From positions 2,356,001 through 2,420,000 of the forward strand of contig CAWJSE010000002.1 of NCBI GenBank assembly GCA_963845445.1: a DNA stretch of 64,000 nt, in the 5' to 3' direction. Positions 59,801 to 64,000 of this stretch are shown one piece after another. How positions within the stretch are numbered: position 1 is the first letter of the stretch; each line of letters opens with the position of its first letter. Position numbers and translations under genes: made by a program. The notes beneath the pieces were generated by a model. It did no database searches and was not told where the DNA came from. It was given only the letters and a program-made list of their open reading frames with translations. This DNA is from JABDBL01 sp963845445. Its GTDB lineage: Bacteria; Cyanobacteriota; Vampirovibrionia; Obscuribacterales; Obscuribacteraceae.

Positions 59801-62800
59801 GGCAGTGTTGGTATTGATAGCAGTACCCGAAGCCCCAACATCACCAGCATTGGCAGTCAAATTAACCGTAGTAGCAGTTAAAGAACCAGAGGTTTCAGAA
59901 ATGCCGCCAGCAGCATTGAGGGAAATAGTGCCTGCTGTCCCAAAGCTGGCCGCAACATTCCCATTGATTGTGATATTGCCACTGGTCGTAGCTAGACTTA
60001 AGGTGTCACCAGATCCAACAGTGATAGTAGAACCGCTAAGAGTCACGCTGCCGTTATTGCTGATATAAGCATTGGCAGCAGAATTGACGGACAGATTAGC
60101 AGTAGCGGTATTAATAGCATTACCAGCACTAGTTGCACCGATACTACCAGTACCAGAAGTGAGATCAATGTTAATAGCTGCTAACGTACCGCTGGATTCA
60201 ATGATCGAACCGGCCGCATTCAAAGTGATGGTGCCGATGCTATTACCAGAACCAATATTAGCGCCAATAGTGATGTTGCCCGAAGAGGTGGCTAAGCTTA
60301 AAGTATCCCCGGCACCAACAGATATTGTTGAACCAGTAAGTGAGACACTACCATTATTAGATATGTAAGCACTACCGTAAGAGTTAACTGACAAGTTAGA
60401 CGTGGCAGTATTGATAGCATTACCATTAGCACCAATATCACCGCTGTTAGAAGTAAGATTAACGTTTGTAGCAGTCAAAGTACCAGTAGTTTCAGTAATA
60501 GCGCCAGCAGCATTTAAAGCTATAGTGCCGATACTACTGCTACCACCAACGTTACCATCAACAGCGATGTTACCACTTGTAGTAGCCAGGCTTAGGACAT
60601 CGCCGGAGCCAACAGTTATTGTCGATCCTGTTAAATTCACAGAACCATTATTACTAATGTACGCATTACCGGCAGAAGTAACAGAGAGAGCAGAAGCAAC
60701 TGTGTTGATTGCAGCACCGGATGCACCAATGCTACCTGTACCAGAAGTCAAATTGACGGTGCTAGCAGTTAGTGCACCAGTAGTTTCAGAAATTGCACCA
60801 GCAGCGTTAAGTGTTATTGTACCTATCGTTCCAGATCCAGCAGCAACATTACCGTCAACAGCTATATTGCCTGAGCTTGTTGTAATTAAGCTAAACGTAT
60901 CACCATTAGCAGCCGAACCTGAGGTAAGATTGGCAGAACCAGCGTTAGATACATAAGCATTGGCGCCAGAATTGATAGATAGATTAGAAGCTGCAGTAGA
61001 GATGGCATTACCAGCACCAGAGGCACCAATGGAACTTGAGCCAGAAGTTAGGTTAACATTCGTAGCAGTCAAGGTCCCCGTAGTTTCAGTAATAGCACCA
61101 GCAGCATTTAAAGCGATAGTGCCGATGCTACTGCTACCACCAACATTACCGTCAACTGCGATATTACCACTAGAAGTAGCAAGACTTAAAATATCACCTG
61201 AACCAACAGTTATTGTAGAGCCAGCTAGAGTAACGCTGCCGTTGTTAGATATGTAGGCATTACCATTGGAGTTAACAGAAAGATTAGTCGCAGCAGTGTT
61301 AATAGCATTGCCAGAAGCACCGATGCTGCCAGAGTTGGAAGTCAGATCAACATTAGTAGCAGTCAGTGTACCGGTAGTTTCAGTAATAGCTCCAGCAGCA
61401 TTTAAAGCAATAGTACCAATACTACTGCTACCACCAACGTTACCATCAACAGCGATGTTACCACTTGTAGTAGCTAAGCTTAGAATATCACCAGAACCAA
61501 CAGCTATTGTTGAAGCTGTTAAATTCACAGAACCATTATTACTAATGTAGGCATTACCATTAGAGTTGACAGAAAGATTAGAGGTGGCAGTATTAACAGC
61601 AGCACCAGAAGCACCAATGTCACCAGAGTTGGAAATTAGATTAACAGTAGCGCCAGTCAAAGCGCCAGTAGTTTCAGAGATGGCACCAGCAGCATTAAGT
61701 GCTATTGTACCAATTGTGCCAGAACCAGCAGCAACATTACCGTCGACAGCTATATTACCTGAGCTTGTTGTAACTAAGCTAAACGTATCACCATTAGCAG
61801 CCGAACCTGAAGTTAGAGAGACAGAGCCAGCATTAGATACATAAGCATTAGCACCAGAATTGATAGATAGATTAGAAGCAGCAGTAGTGATAGCATTGCC
61901 AGCACCAGAGGCACCAATTGAACCTGTGCCAGAAGTTAAATTGACATTAGTCGCAGTGAGCGTACCGGTGGTTTCAGTAATAGCGCCAGCAGCATTTAAA
62001 GCGATAGTGCCGATGCTACTGCTACCACCAACATTACCATCAACTGCTATATTGCCACTCGAAGTAGCAAGACTTAAAACATCACCGGTCCCGACAGAGA
62101 TGGTCGAGCCCGTTAGAGTAACGGATCCATTGTTAGATATGTAGGCATTGCCATTGGAATTGACAGATAAAGTAGAAGCAGCAGTATTGATTGCAGCACC
62201 AGAAGCACCAATACTGCCAGAGTTGGAAGTCAGATCAACGTTAGTAGCGGTTAGTGTGCCAGTAGTTTCAGTAATAGCTCCGGCAGCATTAAGAGCAATA
62301 GTACCGATGCTACTGCTACCACCAACATTGCCGTCAACAGCTATATTGCCGGAAGTAGTAGCAAGACTTAGAACATCACCGGTCCCGACAGAGATGGTTG
62401 AGCCCGTTAAAGTTACACTGCCGTTATTAGATACATACGCATTGCCATTGGAATTGACAGATAAAGTAGAAGCTGCAGTATTGATTGCAGCACCAGAGGC
62501 ACCAATATCGCCAACGTTAGAAGTTAGATTAACAGTGCTGGCTGTTAAAGTACCAGTAGTTTCGGAGATAGCGCCCGCAGCGTTTAGTGTTATTGTACCG
62601 ATTGTGCCAGAACCAGCAGCGACGTTACCATCGACAGCTATATTGCCTGAGCTTGTAGTCACCAAACTAAATGTGTCGCCACTCGCAGCGGAGCCAGAGG
62701 TAAGATTGACAGAGCCAGCGTTGCTAACGTAAGCATTGGCACCAGAATTGATAGATAGATTAGAAGCAGCAGTAGTGATGGCATTACCAGCACCAGAGGC

Positions 62801-64000
62801 ACCAATTGAACCCGTGCCAGATGTTAAGTTAACAGTGCTAGCTGTCAGAGTACCAGATGTTTCAGTAATAGCACCAGCAGCATTTAGAATTATTGTGCCG
62901 ATGCTACTGCCAGAACCAACATTACCATTGAGGGCAATATTACCGCTGGAAGTAGCTAAGCTTAGAATATCGCCAGAGCCAACGGTGATAGTGGAACCAG
63001 TAAGTGTCACTGAGCCAGCATTGCTAATGTAAGCATTAGTGTTGGAGTTAACAGTGAGGTTGGTAGCCGCAGTGTCAATAGCATTACCAGAAGCACCGAT
63101 ACCGCCAGAGTTGGAAGTCAGATCAACGTTAGTAGCAGTTAAAGTACCAGTAGTTTCGGTAATAGCTCCAGCAGCATTCAATGCGATAGTACCAATACTA
63201 CTGCTACCACCAACATTGCTGTCAACAGCGATGTTACCACTTGTAGTAGCTAAGCTTAGTACATCACCGGAGCCAACAGTTATTGTTGAGCCTGTCAATG
63301 TAACGGCACCGTTATTGGATATATATGCATTGCCTGCGGAAGTAACGGAGAGAGTAGAAGCAACTGTGCTAATTGCAGCACCAGATGCACCAATACTACC
63401 TGAATTCGAAGCTAGGTTAACGGTATTAGCAGTCAAAGTACCCGTAGTTTCAGTTATAGCGCCGGCAGCATTAAGTGAAATAGTACCTATCGTTCCAGAA
63501 CCAGCAGCGACATTACCTGCAACAGCGATGTTGCCGCTACTTGTTGTAACTAAGCTAAACGTATCACCATTAGCAGCCGCGCCTGAGGTAAGATTTACAG
63601 AATCAGCATTAGATACGTAAGCATTAGCACCAGAGTTAATAGATAGATTAGAAGCAGCAGTGTTGATAGCATTACCAGAGGCACCAATGGAACCAGTACC
63701 AGATGTTAAGTTAACAGTGCTGGCGGTCAAAGTACCACTAGTTTCGGAAATTCCACCAGCAGCGTTAAGAATAATAGAGCCAATACTGCTACCAGAACCA
63801 ACATTACCATTGAGAGCTATATTGCCGCTGCTAGTAGCCAAGCTTAAAATATCGCCAGAACCGACGGTGATAGTGGAACCAGTTAGAGTGACTGAGCCAG
63901 CATTAGATATGTAAGCATTGCCAGCAGAATTAACAGAGAGATTAGAAGCAGCGGTATCGATAGCATTGCCAGAAGCACCAATACCACCGCTGTTAGAAGT
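38873..64000 (-). CDS. Giant beta-solenoid repeat protein, C-terminal 8375 residues (5' end outside window)
   Basis: An open minus-strand frame runs from the stop at 38873 to the window edge, so the start is not seen; the Met at 63841 is internal. Most is repeats of about 98 residues rich in Gly, Ser, Thr, Asn and Ala, with almost no Lys, Arg, Cys or aromatic residues (typical: SGNIAVDGNVGGSSSIGTIA, LNAAGAITETTGTLTATNV, ANAYISNNGSVTLTGSTITV). This is what filamentous-haemagglutinin and S-layer-like beta-helices look like. Towards the C-terminus the repeats fade (after about 42.9 kb), a Pro-rich spacer (PVPSPTPTPEEP) follows, then a FecR-like region and a short basic tail. Likely an exported surface adhesin or sheath protein. 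No stop interrupts the frame. Confidence 0.9.
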   Translation of the reverse strand, partial: TSNSGGIGASGNAIDTAASNLSVNSAGNAYISNAGSVTLTGSTITVGSGDILSLATSSGNIALNGNVGSGSSIGSIILNAAGGISETSGTLTASTVNLTSGTGSIGASGNAINTAASNLSINSGANAYVSNADSVNLTSGAAANGDTFSLVTTSSGNIAVAGNVAAGSGTIGTISLNAAGAITETTGTLTANTVNLASNSGSIGASGAAISTVASTLSVTSAGNAYISNNGAVTLTGSTITVGSGDVLSLATTSGNIAVDSNVGGSSSIGTIALNAAGAITETTGTLTATNVDLTSNSGGIGASGNAIDTAATNLTVNSNTNAYISNAGSVTLTGSTITVGSGDILSLATSSGNIALNGNVGSGSSIGTIILNAAGAITETSGTLTASTVNLTSGTGSIGASGAGNAITTAASNLSINSGANAYVSNAGSVNLTSGSAASGDTFSLVTTSSGNIAVDGNVAAGSGTIGTITLNAAGAISETTGTLTASTVNLTSNVGDIGASGAAINTAASTLSVNSNGNAYVSNNGSVTLTGSTISVGTGDVLSLATTSGNIAVDGNVGGSSSIGTIALNAAGAITETTGTLTATNVDLTSNSGSIGASGAAINTAASTLSVNSNGNAYISNNGSVTLTGSTISVGTGDVLSLATSSGNIAVDGNVGGSSSIGTIALNAAGAITETTGTLTATNVNLTSGTGSIGASGAGNAITTAASNLSINSGANAYVSNAGSVSLTSGSAANGDTFSLVTTSSGNIAVDGNVAAGSGTIGTIALNAAGAISETTGALTGATVNLISNSGDIGASGAAVNTATSNLSVNSNGNAYISNNGSVNLTASTIAVGSGDILSLATTSGNIAVDGNVGGSSSIGTIALNAAGAITETTGTLTATNVDLTSNSGSIGASGNAINTAATNLSVNSNGNAYISNNGSVTLAGSTITVGSGDILSLATSSGNIAVDGNVGGSSSIGTIALNAAGAITETTGTLTATNVNLTSGSSSIGASGAGNAISTAASNLSINSGANAYVSNAGSANLTSGSAANGDTFSLITTSSGNIAVDGNVAAGSGTIGTITLNAAGAISETTGALTASTVNLTSGTGSIGASGAAINTVASALSVTSAGNAYISNNGSVNLTGSTITVGSGDVLSLATTSGNIAVDGNVGGSSSIGTIALNAAGAITETTGTLTATNVNLTSNSGDIGANGNAINTATSNLSVNSYGSAYISNNGSVSLTGSTISVGAGDTLSLATSSGNITIGANIGSGNSIGTITLNAAGSIIESSGTLAAINIDLTSGTGSIGATSAGNAINTATANLSVNSAANAYISNNGSVTLSGSTITVGSGDTLSLATTSGNITINGNVAASFGTAGTISLNAAGGISETSGSLTATTVNLTANAGDVGASGTAINTNTANLSVDSSGNAYISNNGSVTLTGSTITVGSGDTLSLATTAGNIAINGNVGSGGSIGTINLNAAGAITETSGTLTATNVDLTSNSGSIGVNGAAVNTLATNLSVNSNANAYINNSGSVTLTGSNITVGSGDILSLATASGNIVVGGNVGSGSSIGSIILNAAGAITETTGTLTATNVNLTSGTGSIGATGAGNAINTAASNLSINSGANAYVSNAGSVNLTSGSAANGDTFSLITTSSGNIAVDGNVAAGSGTIGTITLNAAGAISETTGALIASTVNLTSNSGSIGASGAAISTATSNLSVNSNGNGYISNNGSVALTGSTISVGTGDVLSLATTSGNIAVDGNVGGSSSIGTIALNAAGAITETTGTLTATNVDLTSNSGGIGASGNAVNTAATNLSVNSNASAYISNNGSVTLTGSTITVGSGDVLSLATSSGNIALNGNVGSGSSIDTIALNAAGAITETTGTLTATNVNLTSGTGSIGASGAGNAINTAASNLSVNSGANAYVSNAGSVNLTAGSAANGDTFSLVTTSSGNIAVDGNVAAGSGTIGTITLNAAGAISETTGTLTASTINLTSNVGDIGASGNAINTAASNLSVNANGNAYISNAGSVTLTGSTITVGSGDVLNLATSSGNIAINGNVGSGSSIGTIALNAAGAITETTGTLTATTVDLTSNSGGIGASGNAIDTAASNLSVNSNANAYISNAGSVTLTGSTITVGSGDVLSLATSSGNIALNGNVGSGSSIGTIILNAAGAITETSGTLTASTVNLTSGTGSIGASGAGNAITTAASNLSINSGANAYVSNAGSVNLTSGSAANGDTFSLVATSSGNIAVDGNVAAGSGTIGTITLNAAGAISETTGALTGTTVNLTSNSGDIGASGAAISTATSNLSVNSNGNAYISNNGSVNLTASTIVVGSGDVLSLATTSGNIAVNGNVGGSSSIGTIALNAAGAITETTGTLTATTVDLTSNSGSIGASGNAINTATTNLSVNSNANAYISNNGSVTLTGSTITVGSGDILSLATSSGNIAVGGNVGSGNSIGSIILNAAGAITETTGTLTASTVNLTSGTGSIGASGAGNAIYTVASHLSVNSGANAYVSDAGSINLTSGSAANGDTFSLVTTSSGNIAVDGNVAAGSGTIGTITLNAAGAISETTGTLTASTVNLTSNAGDIGASGAVVNTATSNLSVNSNGNAYISNNGSVNLTASTIAVGSGDVLSLATTSGNIAVDGNVGGSGSIGTIALNAAGAITETSGTLTATNVDLTSNSGSIGASGNAINTAATNLSVNSNANAYISNNGSVTLTGSTITVGSGDVLSLATSSGNIAVDGNVGGSSSIGTIALNAAGAITETTGTLTATNVNLTSGTGSIGATGAGNAITTAASNLSINSGANAYVSNAGSVNLTSGSAANGDTFSLVTTSSGNIAVDGNVAAGSGTIGTITLNAAGAISETTGALTATNVNLTSNAGDIGASGAAVNTATSNLSVNSNGNAYISNNGSVNLTASTIAVGSGDILSLATTSGNIAVDGDVGGSSSIGTIALNAAGAITETTGTLTATTVDLTSNSGGIGASGNAINTAATNLSVNSNANAYISNNGSVTLTGSTITVGSGDILSLATSSGNIAVGGNVGSGSSIGTIILNAAGAITETSGTLTATNVNLTSNAGDIGASGAAVNTATSNLSVNSNGNAYISNNGSVNLTASTIAVGSGDILSLATTSGNIAVDGDVGGSSSIGTIALNAAGAITETTGTLTATTVDLTSNSGGIGASGNAINTAATNLSVNSNANAYISNNGSVTLTGSTITVGSGDILSLATSSGNIAVGGNVGSGSSIGTIILNAAGAITETSGTLTASTVSLTSGTGSIGASGAGNAITTAASNLSINSGADAYVSNAGSVSLTSSSAASGDTFNLVTTNSGNIAVAGNVAAISGTIGTISLNAAGAISEISGALTATTVDLTSNSGSVGATGTGNAINTAATNLSVNSNGNAYISNNGSVTLTGSTISVGSGDVLSLATTSGNIAVDGNVGGSSSIGTIALNAAGTITETTGTLTATNVDLTSNAGSIGAAGSGNAINTAATNLSVNSNGNAYISNNGSVTLTGSTISVGSGDVLSLATTSGNIAVDGNVGGSSSIGTIALNAAGAITETTGTLTATNVNLASGSSSIGATGAGNAITTAASNLSINSGANAYVSNAGSVNLTSGSAANGDTFSLVTTSSGNIAVDGNVAAGSGTIGTITLNAAGAISEATGALTANTVNLTSGTGSIGASGAAINTVASALSVTSAGNAYISNNGSVNLTGSTITVGSGDVLSLATTSGNIAVDGNVGGSSSIGTIALNAAGAITETTGTLTATNVNLTSNSGDIGANGNAINTATSNLSVNSYGNAYISNNGSVSLTGSTISVGSGDTLSLATSSGNITVGANVGSGNSIGTIALNASGSIIESSGTLAANNIDLTSGTGSIGATGAGNAINTATSNLSVNSAANAYISNNGSVTLSGSTITVGSGDTLSLVTTSGNITINGNVAASSGTAGTISLNAAGGISETSGSLTATTVNLTANAGDIGASGTAINTNTANLSVDSSGNAYISNNGSVTLTGSTITVGSGDTLSLATTAGNIAINGNVGSGGSIGTINLNAAGAITETSGTLTATNVDLTSNSGSIGVNGAAVNTVSTNLSVNSNANAYINNDGSVTLTGSTITVGSGDILSLATSSGNIAVGGNVGSGSSIGSIILNATGAITETSGTLTASTVNLTSGTGSIGASGAGNVINTAASNLSINSGANAYVFNAGSVSLTSGSAANGDTFSLVTTSSGNIAVAGNVAAGSGTIGTITLNAASAISETTGTLTASTVNLTSNAGDIGASGAAISTATSNLSVNSNGNAYISNNDSVNLTASTIVVGSGDVLSLATSSGNIAVDGNVGGSSSIGTIALNAAGAITETTGTLTATTVNLTSNGGDVGASGNAIDTAASSLSVNSSGNAYISNAGSVTLTGSTIAVGSGDILSLATYSGNIALNGNVGSGSSIGSIILNAAGGISETSGTLTASTVNLTSGTGSVGATGAGNAINTAASNLSINSGANAYVSNAGSVSLTSGSAANGDTFSLVTTSSGNIAVAGNVAAGSGTIGTITLNAAGAISETTGTLTASTVNLTSNAGDIGASGAAISTATSNLSVNSNGNAYISNNGSVNLTASTIAVGSGDVLSLATTSGNIAVNGNVGGSSSIGTIALNAAGAITETSGTLTATNVDLTSNSGSIGASGNAINTAATNLSVNSNADAYISNNGSVTLTGSTITVGSGDILSLATSSGNIAVAGNVGGSSSIGTIALNAAGAITETTGTLTATNVNLTSGTGSIGASGAGNAINTAASNLSVNSGANAYVSNAGSVSLTSGSAANGDTFSLVTTSSGNIAVDGNVAAGSGSIGTITLNAAGAISETTGALTASNVNLTSNAGDVGASGAAVNTVTSNLSVNSNGNAYISNNGSVNLTASTIAVGSGDVLSLATTSGNIAVNGNVGGSSSIGTIALNAAGAITETSGILTATNVDLTSNSGSIGASGNAINTAATNLSVNSNANAYISNAGSVTLTGSTITVGSGDILSLATSSGNIAIDGNVGSGGSIGTIALNAAGAITETTGTLAATNINLTSGTGSIGASGAGNAINTAASNLSINSGANAYVSNAGSVSLTSGSAANGDTFSLVTTSSGNIAVDGNVAAGSGTIGTITLNAAGAISETTGTLTAGTVNLTSNAGDIGASGAAVNTATSNLSVNSNGNAYISNNGSVNLTASTIAVGSGDILSLATTSGNIAVDGNVGGSSSIGTIALNAAGAITETTGTLTATTVDLTSNSGGIGASGNAINTAATNLSVNSNANAYISNNGSVTLTGSTITVGSGDVLSLTTSSGNIALNGNVGSGSSIGTIALNAAGAIAETSGTLTASTVNLTSGTGSIGASGAGNAITTAASNLSINSGADAYVSNAGSVSLTSSSAASGDTFNLVTTNSGNIAVAGNVAAISGTIGTISLNAAGAITETTGALTASTVNLTAGTGSIGASGAAISTVASGLSVTSAGNAYISNAGSVTLTGSNITVGSGDILSLATTSGNIAVNGNIGGSSSIGTIALNAAGAITETTGTLTATNVDLTSNSGGIGASGNAIDTAATNLTVNSNASAYISNAGSVTLTGSTITVGSGDILSLATSSGNIALNGNVGGSSSIGTIALNAAGAITETTGTLTATNVNLTSGTGSIGASGAGNAIATTASNLSINSGANAYVSNAGSVNLTSGSAASGDTFSLVTTSSGNIAVDGNVAAGSGTIGTITLNAAGAISETTGTLTASSVNLTSNVGDIGASGNAINTAVSNLSVNANGNAYISNAGSVTLTGSTITVGSGDVLSLATSSGNIAINGNVGSGSSIGTINLNAAGAITETSGTLTATNVDLTSNSGSIGAAGNAINTAATNLSVNSNANAYISNNGSVTLTGSTITVGSGDILSLATSSGNIAVGGNVGSGSSIDTIILNAAGAITETTGTLTASAVNLTSGTGSIGASGAGNAIATAASNLSINSGANAYVSNAGSVNLTSGSVASSDTFSLVTTSSGNIVVDGNVAAGSGTIGTISLNAAGAITETTGTLTASTVNLTSNAGDIGASGVVVNTATSNLSVNSNGNAYISNNGSVTLTGSTISVGTGDVLSLATTSGNIAVDGNVGGSSSIGTIALNAAGAITETTGTLTATNVNLTSGTGSIGASGNAINTAATNLSVNSAGNAYISNAGSVTLTGSTITVGSGDILSLATASGNIAVDGNVGGSSSIGTIALNAAGAITETTGTLTASTVNLTSGTGSIGASGAGNAIATAASNLSINSGANAYVSNAGSVSLTSGSAANGDTFSLVTTSSGNIAVDGNVAAGSGTIGTITLNAAGAISETTGTLTASTVNLTSNAGDIGASGAVVNTVTSNLSVNSNGNAYISNNGSVNLTASTIAVGSGDVLSLATTSGNIAVNGNVGGSSSIGTIALNAAGAITETTGTLTATSVDLTSNSGSIGASGNAINTAATNLSVNSNANAYISNNGSVTLTGSTITVGSGDILSLATSSGNIALNGNVGSGSSIGTIALNAAGAITETTGTLTASTVNLTSGTGSIGASGAGNAIATAASNLSINSGANAYVSNAGSVSLTSGSAANGDTFSLVTTSSGNIAVDGNVAAGSGTIGTITLNAAGAISETTGTLTASTVNLTSNAGDIGASGAVVNTVTSNLSVNSNGNAYISNNGSVNLTASTIAVGSGDVLSLATTSGNIAVNGNVGGSSSIGTIALNAAGAITETGGTLTATSVDLTSNSGSIGASGNAINTAATNLSVNSNANAYISNNGSVTLTGSTITVGSGDILSLATSSGNIALNGNVGSGSSIGTIALNAAGAITETTGTLTASTVNLTSGTGSIGASGAGNAIATAASNLSINSGANAYVSNAGSVSLTSGSAANGDTFSLVTTSSGNIAVDGNVAAGSGTIGTITLNAAGAISETTGTLTASTVNLTSGTGSIGASGAAINTVASGLSVTSAGNAYISNNGSVNLTASTITVGSGDILSLATTSGNIVVDGNVGGSSSIGTIALNAAGAITETTGNLTASTSISLAAGSGNIGTINTSTPSLTVNTTGSATVVNSGAGALSLASGGGTFSGLSVSTDNTLTTTTALASSSSVTLATTGSNGNISLGGNLTGTTVNLLANGSGTIGQTAGSITASNLNLTSGSGNITTLTGTTSNLTFNTSGNVTWAGSGGTVLNIGNGASTGNTVSVSNNAGLTTSGSVTASGTLALTTTANNGVIALGASASGTSVIVSANGSGTVTQSAGTLTGSTSIALASGSGDIGSLNIATPNWTANTTGNVTLVDSTATTGNGISAGNNISFTDSANGAGALTTSNTITANGTLALLTTGTNSGIVIGGNVSGAADTITATGSGSITQTAGTVTGSTSAAFTSGSGAIGSLIIATPNWTANTTGNVTLVDSQATTGNGISTGNNISFTDSANGAGALTTSGSITANGTLALLTTGTNSGIVIGGNVSGTADTITATGSGTITQTGGILTGSNSISLSSGSGNIGSISTATPSMTLNTTGNATVVNTGALSLASGGDTFSGLSVSNDNTITTTSTLASSAAVALSTSSTSGNIAINGNLTAGTTVSLTGGSSSGTVSVASGDTVTGGTGVTAIAPAVTNNGAITATTGNVVVQSNGAGYSLNVALGNGSTMTASAGNVTFNNTNPGQITISGGSGNYGTISANNAIILNADSNSVNVNVNQLIGCVEPTASSVSITTQTGGLVFCNGVNTSNSGSGAINIVANGGGVNIGSAVDTSSNTGTGGAITIIANGGTVNINSGVTSGGNGLGNGAGSITIAGANGVTIGSNTSAVGNGGASGGVINISTGSGNISASNIASNSAGGNGGAITLTASNGTVNTANITTSSSGSGNTAGLINITGGNGITFANIIANGSTGASGGSAALTSTGQAITGNYISATGTGISGGNGGSVTTTSSTLVLNGADSAGDSVNTQSAGGNGGTVTITTTSPLVFTVGGGGNTTGNGTFGNINANGVNGGFITITSYGNTTNGNQVINGSITANGTTGNGGNVLFQGQQPAGTEPLTTTFVSGSVVQASNNANNSGLVGFNAGTGQIVNLDGTGTINGGDAVRIGALNPSNLALLNVPGEQVNISSGLTISNQIQTNGYIPVPSPTPTPEEPSSSGSGVIQLTILPSQSAFSGFMPSLTATDQTQFFGYTNFNITLDQLIDEDSDEDMVAGIEDTNQAGIAGTAVSAFTFGRAEINRLAKDGVIIASDSGKNYLNLQDGNILLAPDRDVLVATSEGKINIGAGAMVFIIKTEGNVVIYDLFQTNQKQVSVVVNNQRLTMDPGHMLAVTQQNVQSLQNMPVNCHAVTYSQAEPIASNGNVKIFTANFSIASALTNIRPLTRLGSSNYAEDKMALEKLWKGAQIQANFAPPAQPYANADMGR
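39050..39480 (-). other. FecR-like region of the giant protein
   Basis: The segment with NLQDGNILLAPDRDVLVATS, EGKINIGAGAMVFIIKTEGN and LTMDPGHMLAVTQ has the strand pattern of FecR-type domains (GxVxV..pgtxVxT). Here it lies at the C-terminus, past a Pro-rich linker, instead of in a periplasmic regulator. Its role may be anchoring or assembly; this is inference from form alone. Confidence 0.5.
51720..53010 (-). repeat. Variant repeat block, copy 1
   Basis: Units here differ from the consensus (IGSGNSIGTITLNAAGSIIE; NVAASFGTAGTISLNAAGGI) and recur at 59430-60720, exactly 7707 bp away. The two blocks are far more alike than either is to its neighbours. Confidence 0.8.
54274..55449 (-). repeat. 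Recent 588-bp tandem duplication (two copies)
   Basis: 54274-54861 and 54862-55449 are nearly identical; I saw one difference (AGAAAG against AGAGAG). The length is two repeat units, so it breaks the three-unit phase locally while keeping the frame. Confidence 0.8.
59430..60720 (-). repeat. Variant repeat block, copy 2
   Basis: Partner of the block at 51720-53010, offset 7707 bp at every point I checked (51788/59495, 52092/59799, 52365/60072, 52695/60402). Confidence 0.8.

Larger units (their letters stand above)
43010..64000 (-). repeat. Tandem array, 888-bp higher-order unit of three about 295-bp repeats
   Basis: Three unit types alternate: A ends NAGSVNLTSGSAANGDTFSL, B has NVAAGSGTIGTITLNAAGAI, C ends SVTLTGSTITVGSGDILSLA. 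The A-B-C set is 296 codons. From 43494 to 51486 equivalent points recur every 888 bases without a single indel (43494, 44382, 45270, 46158, 47046, 47934 ... 51486). About 71 units fit in the visible part. Identity between neighbours ranges from near-perfect (43.3-45.3 kb) to clearly diverged. The array continues past the window. Confidence 0.9.

Noticed and set aside
39741..63914. Dozens of long open frames on the plus strand across the giant repeat gene, with proteins such as VVSVIAPAAF repeats
   Set aside because: They mirror the minus-strand repeats, recur with the same 888-bp period, lack ribosome sites and result from codon bias (few antisense stops in Gly/Ser/Thr/Ala/Asn codons).
43010..64000. 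Possible CRISPR array or integron cassette array because of regular repeats
   Set aside because: Units of about 295 bp are coding throughout, in one frame, without short repeats and unique spacers or attC sites.
63841..64000. ATG at 63841 as the start of the giant gene
   Set aside because: The frame stays open for 53 more codons to the window edge and those codons encode the same repeat; there is no signal peptide or ribosome site.
1..64000. tRNA genes, tmRNA, 16S rRNA, replication origin
   Set aside because: I looked for tRNA TTCGA-type arms, 16S landmarks and DnaA-box clusters and saw none that I can support.

Overview
The window is a bacterial chromosome segment, AT-rich by eye, with many small accessory genes, rRNA-derived debris, one nested mobile element and the C-terminal part of an enormous repeat protein. 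The 3' end of a 23S rRNA fragment (about 1725-1888) reads most like cyanobacterial 23S rRNA. Together with the TPR, Ntn-hydrolase and giant S-layer/haemagglutinin-like genes this suggests a non-photosynthetic cyanobacterial relative (Melainabacteria/Obscuribacterales type). That placement is inference, not proof.

1-5.1 kb: two copies of a small heptad-repeat coiled-coil gene, a PLD-like protein, a nucleotidyltransferase pair that resembles a toxin-antitoxin unit, a decayed 23S fragment, a full-length 5S rRNA with terminator, and several 5S-derived fragments. 5.1-10.7 kb: a broken IS66 element whose transposase gene is split by a Recombinase-In-Trio (RIT) element with three intact tyrosine recombinases. 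10.7-18.8 kb: a secreted beta-propeller-like protein, a tandem PhnB-like VOC protein, an acyltransferase-3, an ArsR-SRPBCC-SRPBCC fusion, and an alkylation-repair pair (frameshifted ada-alkA plus ogt). 18.9-25.4 kb: two more coiled-coil copies, a CPxCG protein with a CvfC-like Nfu/HEAT protein, a frameshifted TPR-lipase, and a minus-strand 5S rRNA. 25.5-38.8 kb: a frameshifted alpha/alpha-toroid protein, TPR and membrane proteins, a Tat-exported aldo-keto reductase, truncated haemoglobin, GNAT, VOC, a choloylglycine-hydrolase-like enzyme, a SUKH protein, a signal peptidase I fused to four ClpX-type zinc fingers and TPRs, an SDR, and a cNMP-binding thioredoxin-reductase-like protein. 38.9-64 kb: one open frame on the minus strand, at least 8375 residues, built from about 71 units of about 98 residues in a three-unit, 888-bp higher-order repeat. 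It is open at the window edge.

The least expected pattern is a link between rRNA fragments and the coiled-coil genes. All four coiled-coil paralogues have an rRNA-derived fragment (5S in three, 23S 3' end in one) in divergent orientation 117-122 bp upstream, across a conserved promoter. Other 5S 3' ends with their terminator are scattered behind or inside gene ends, and several genes take their stop codon from the 5S tail. The window therefore seems to hold a 5S-derived dispersed repeat family that travels with, or seeds, a small coiled-coil gene cassette.
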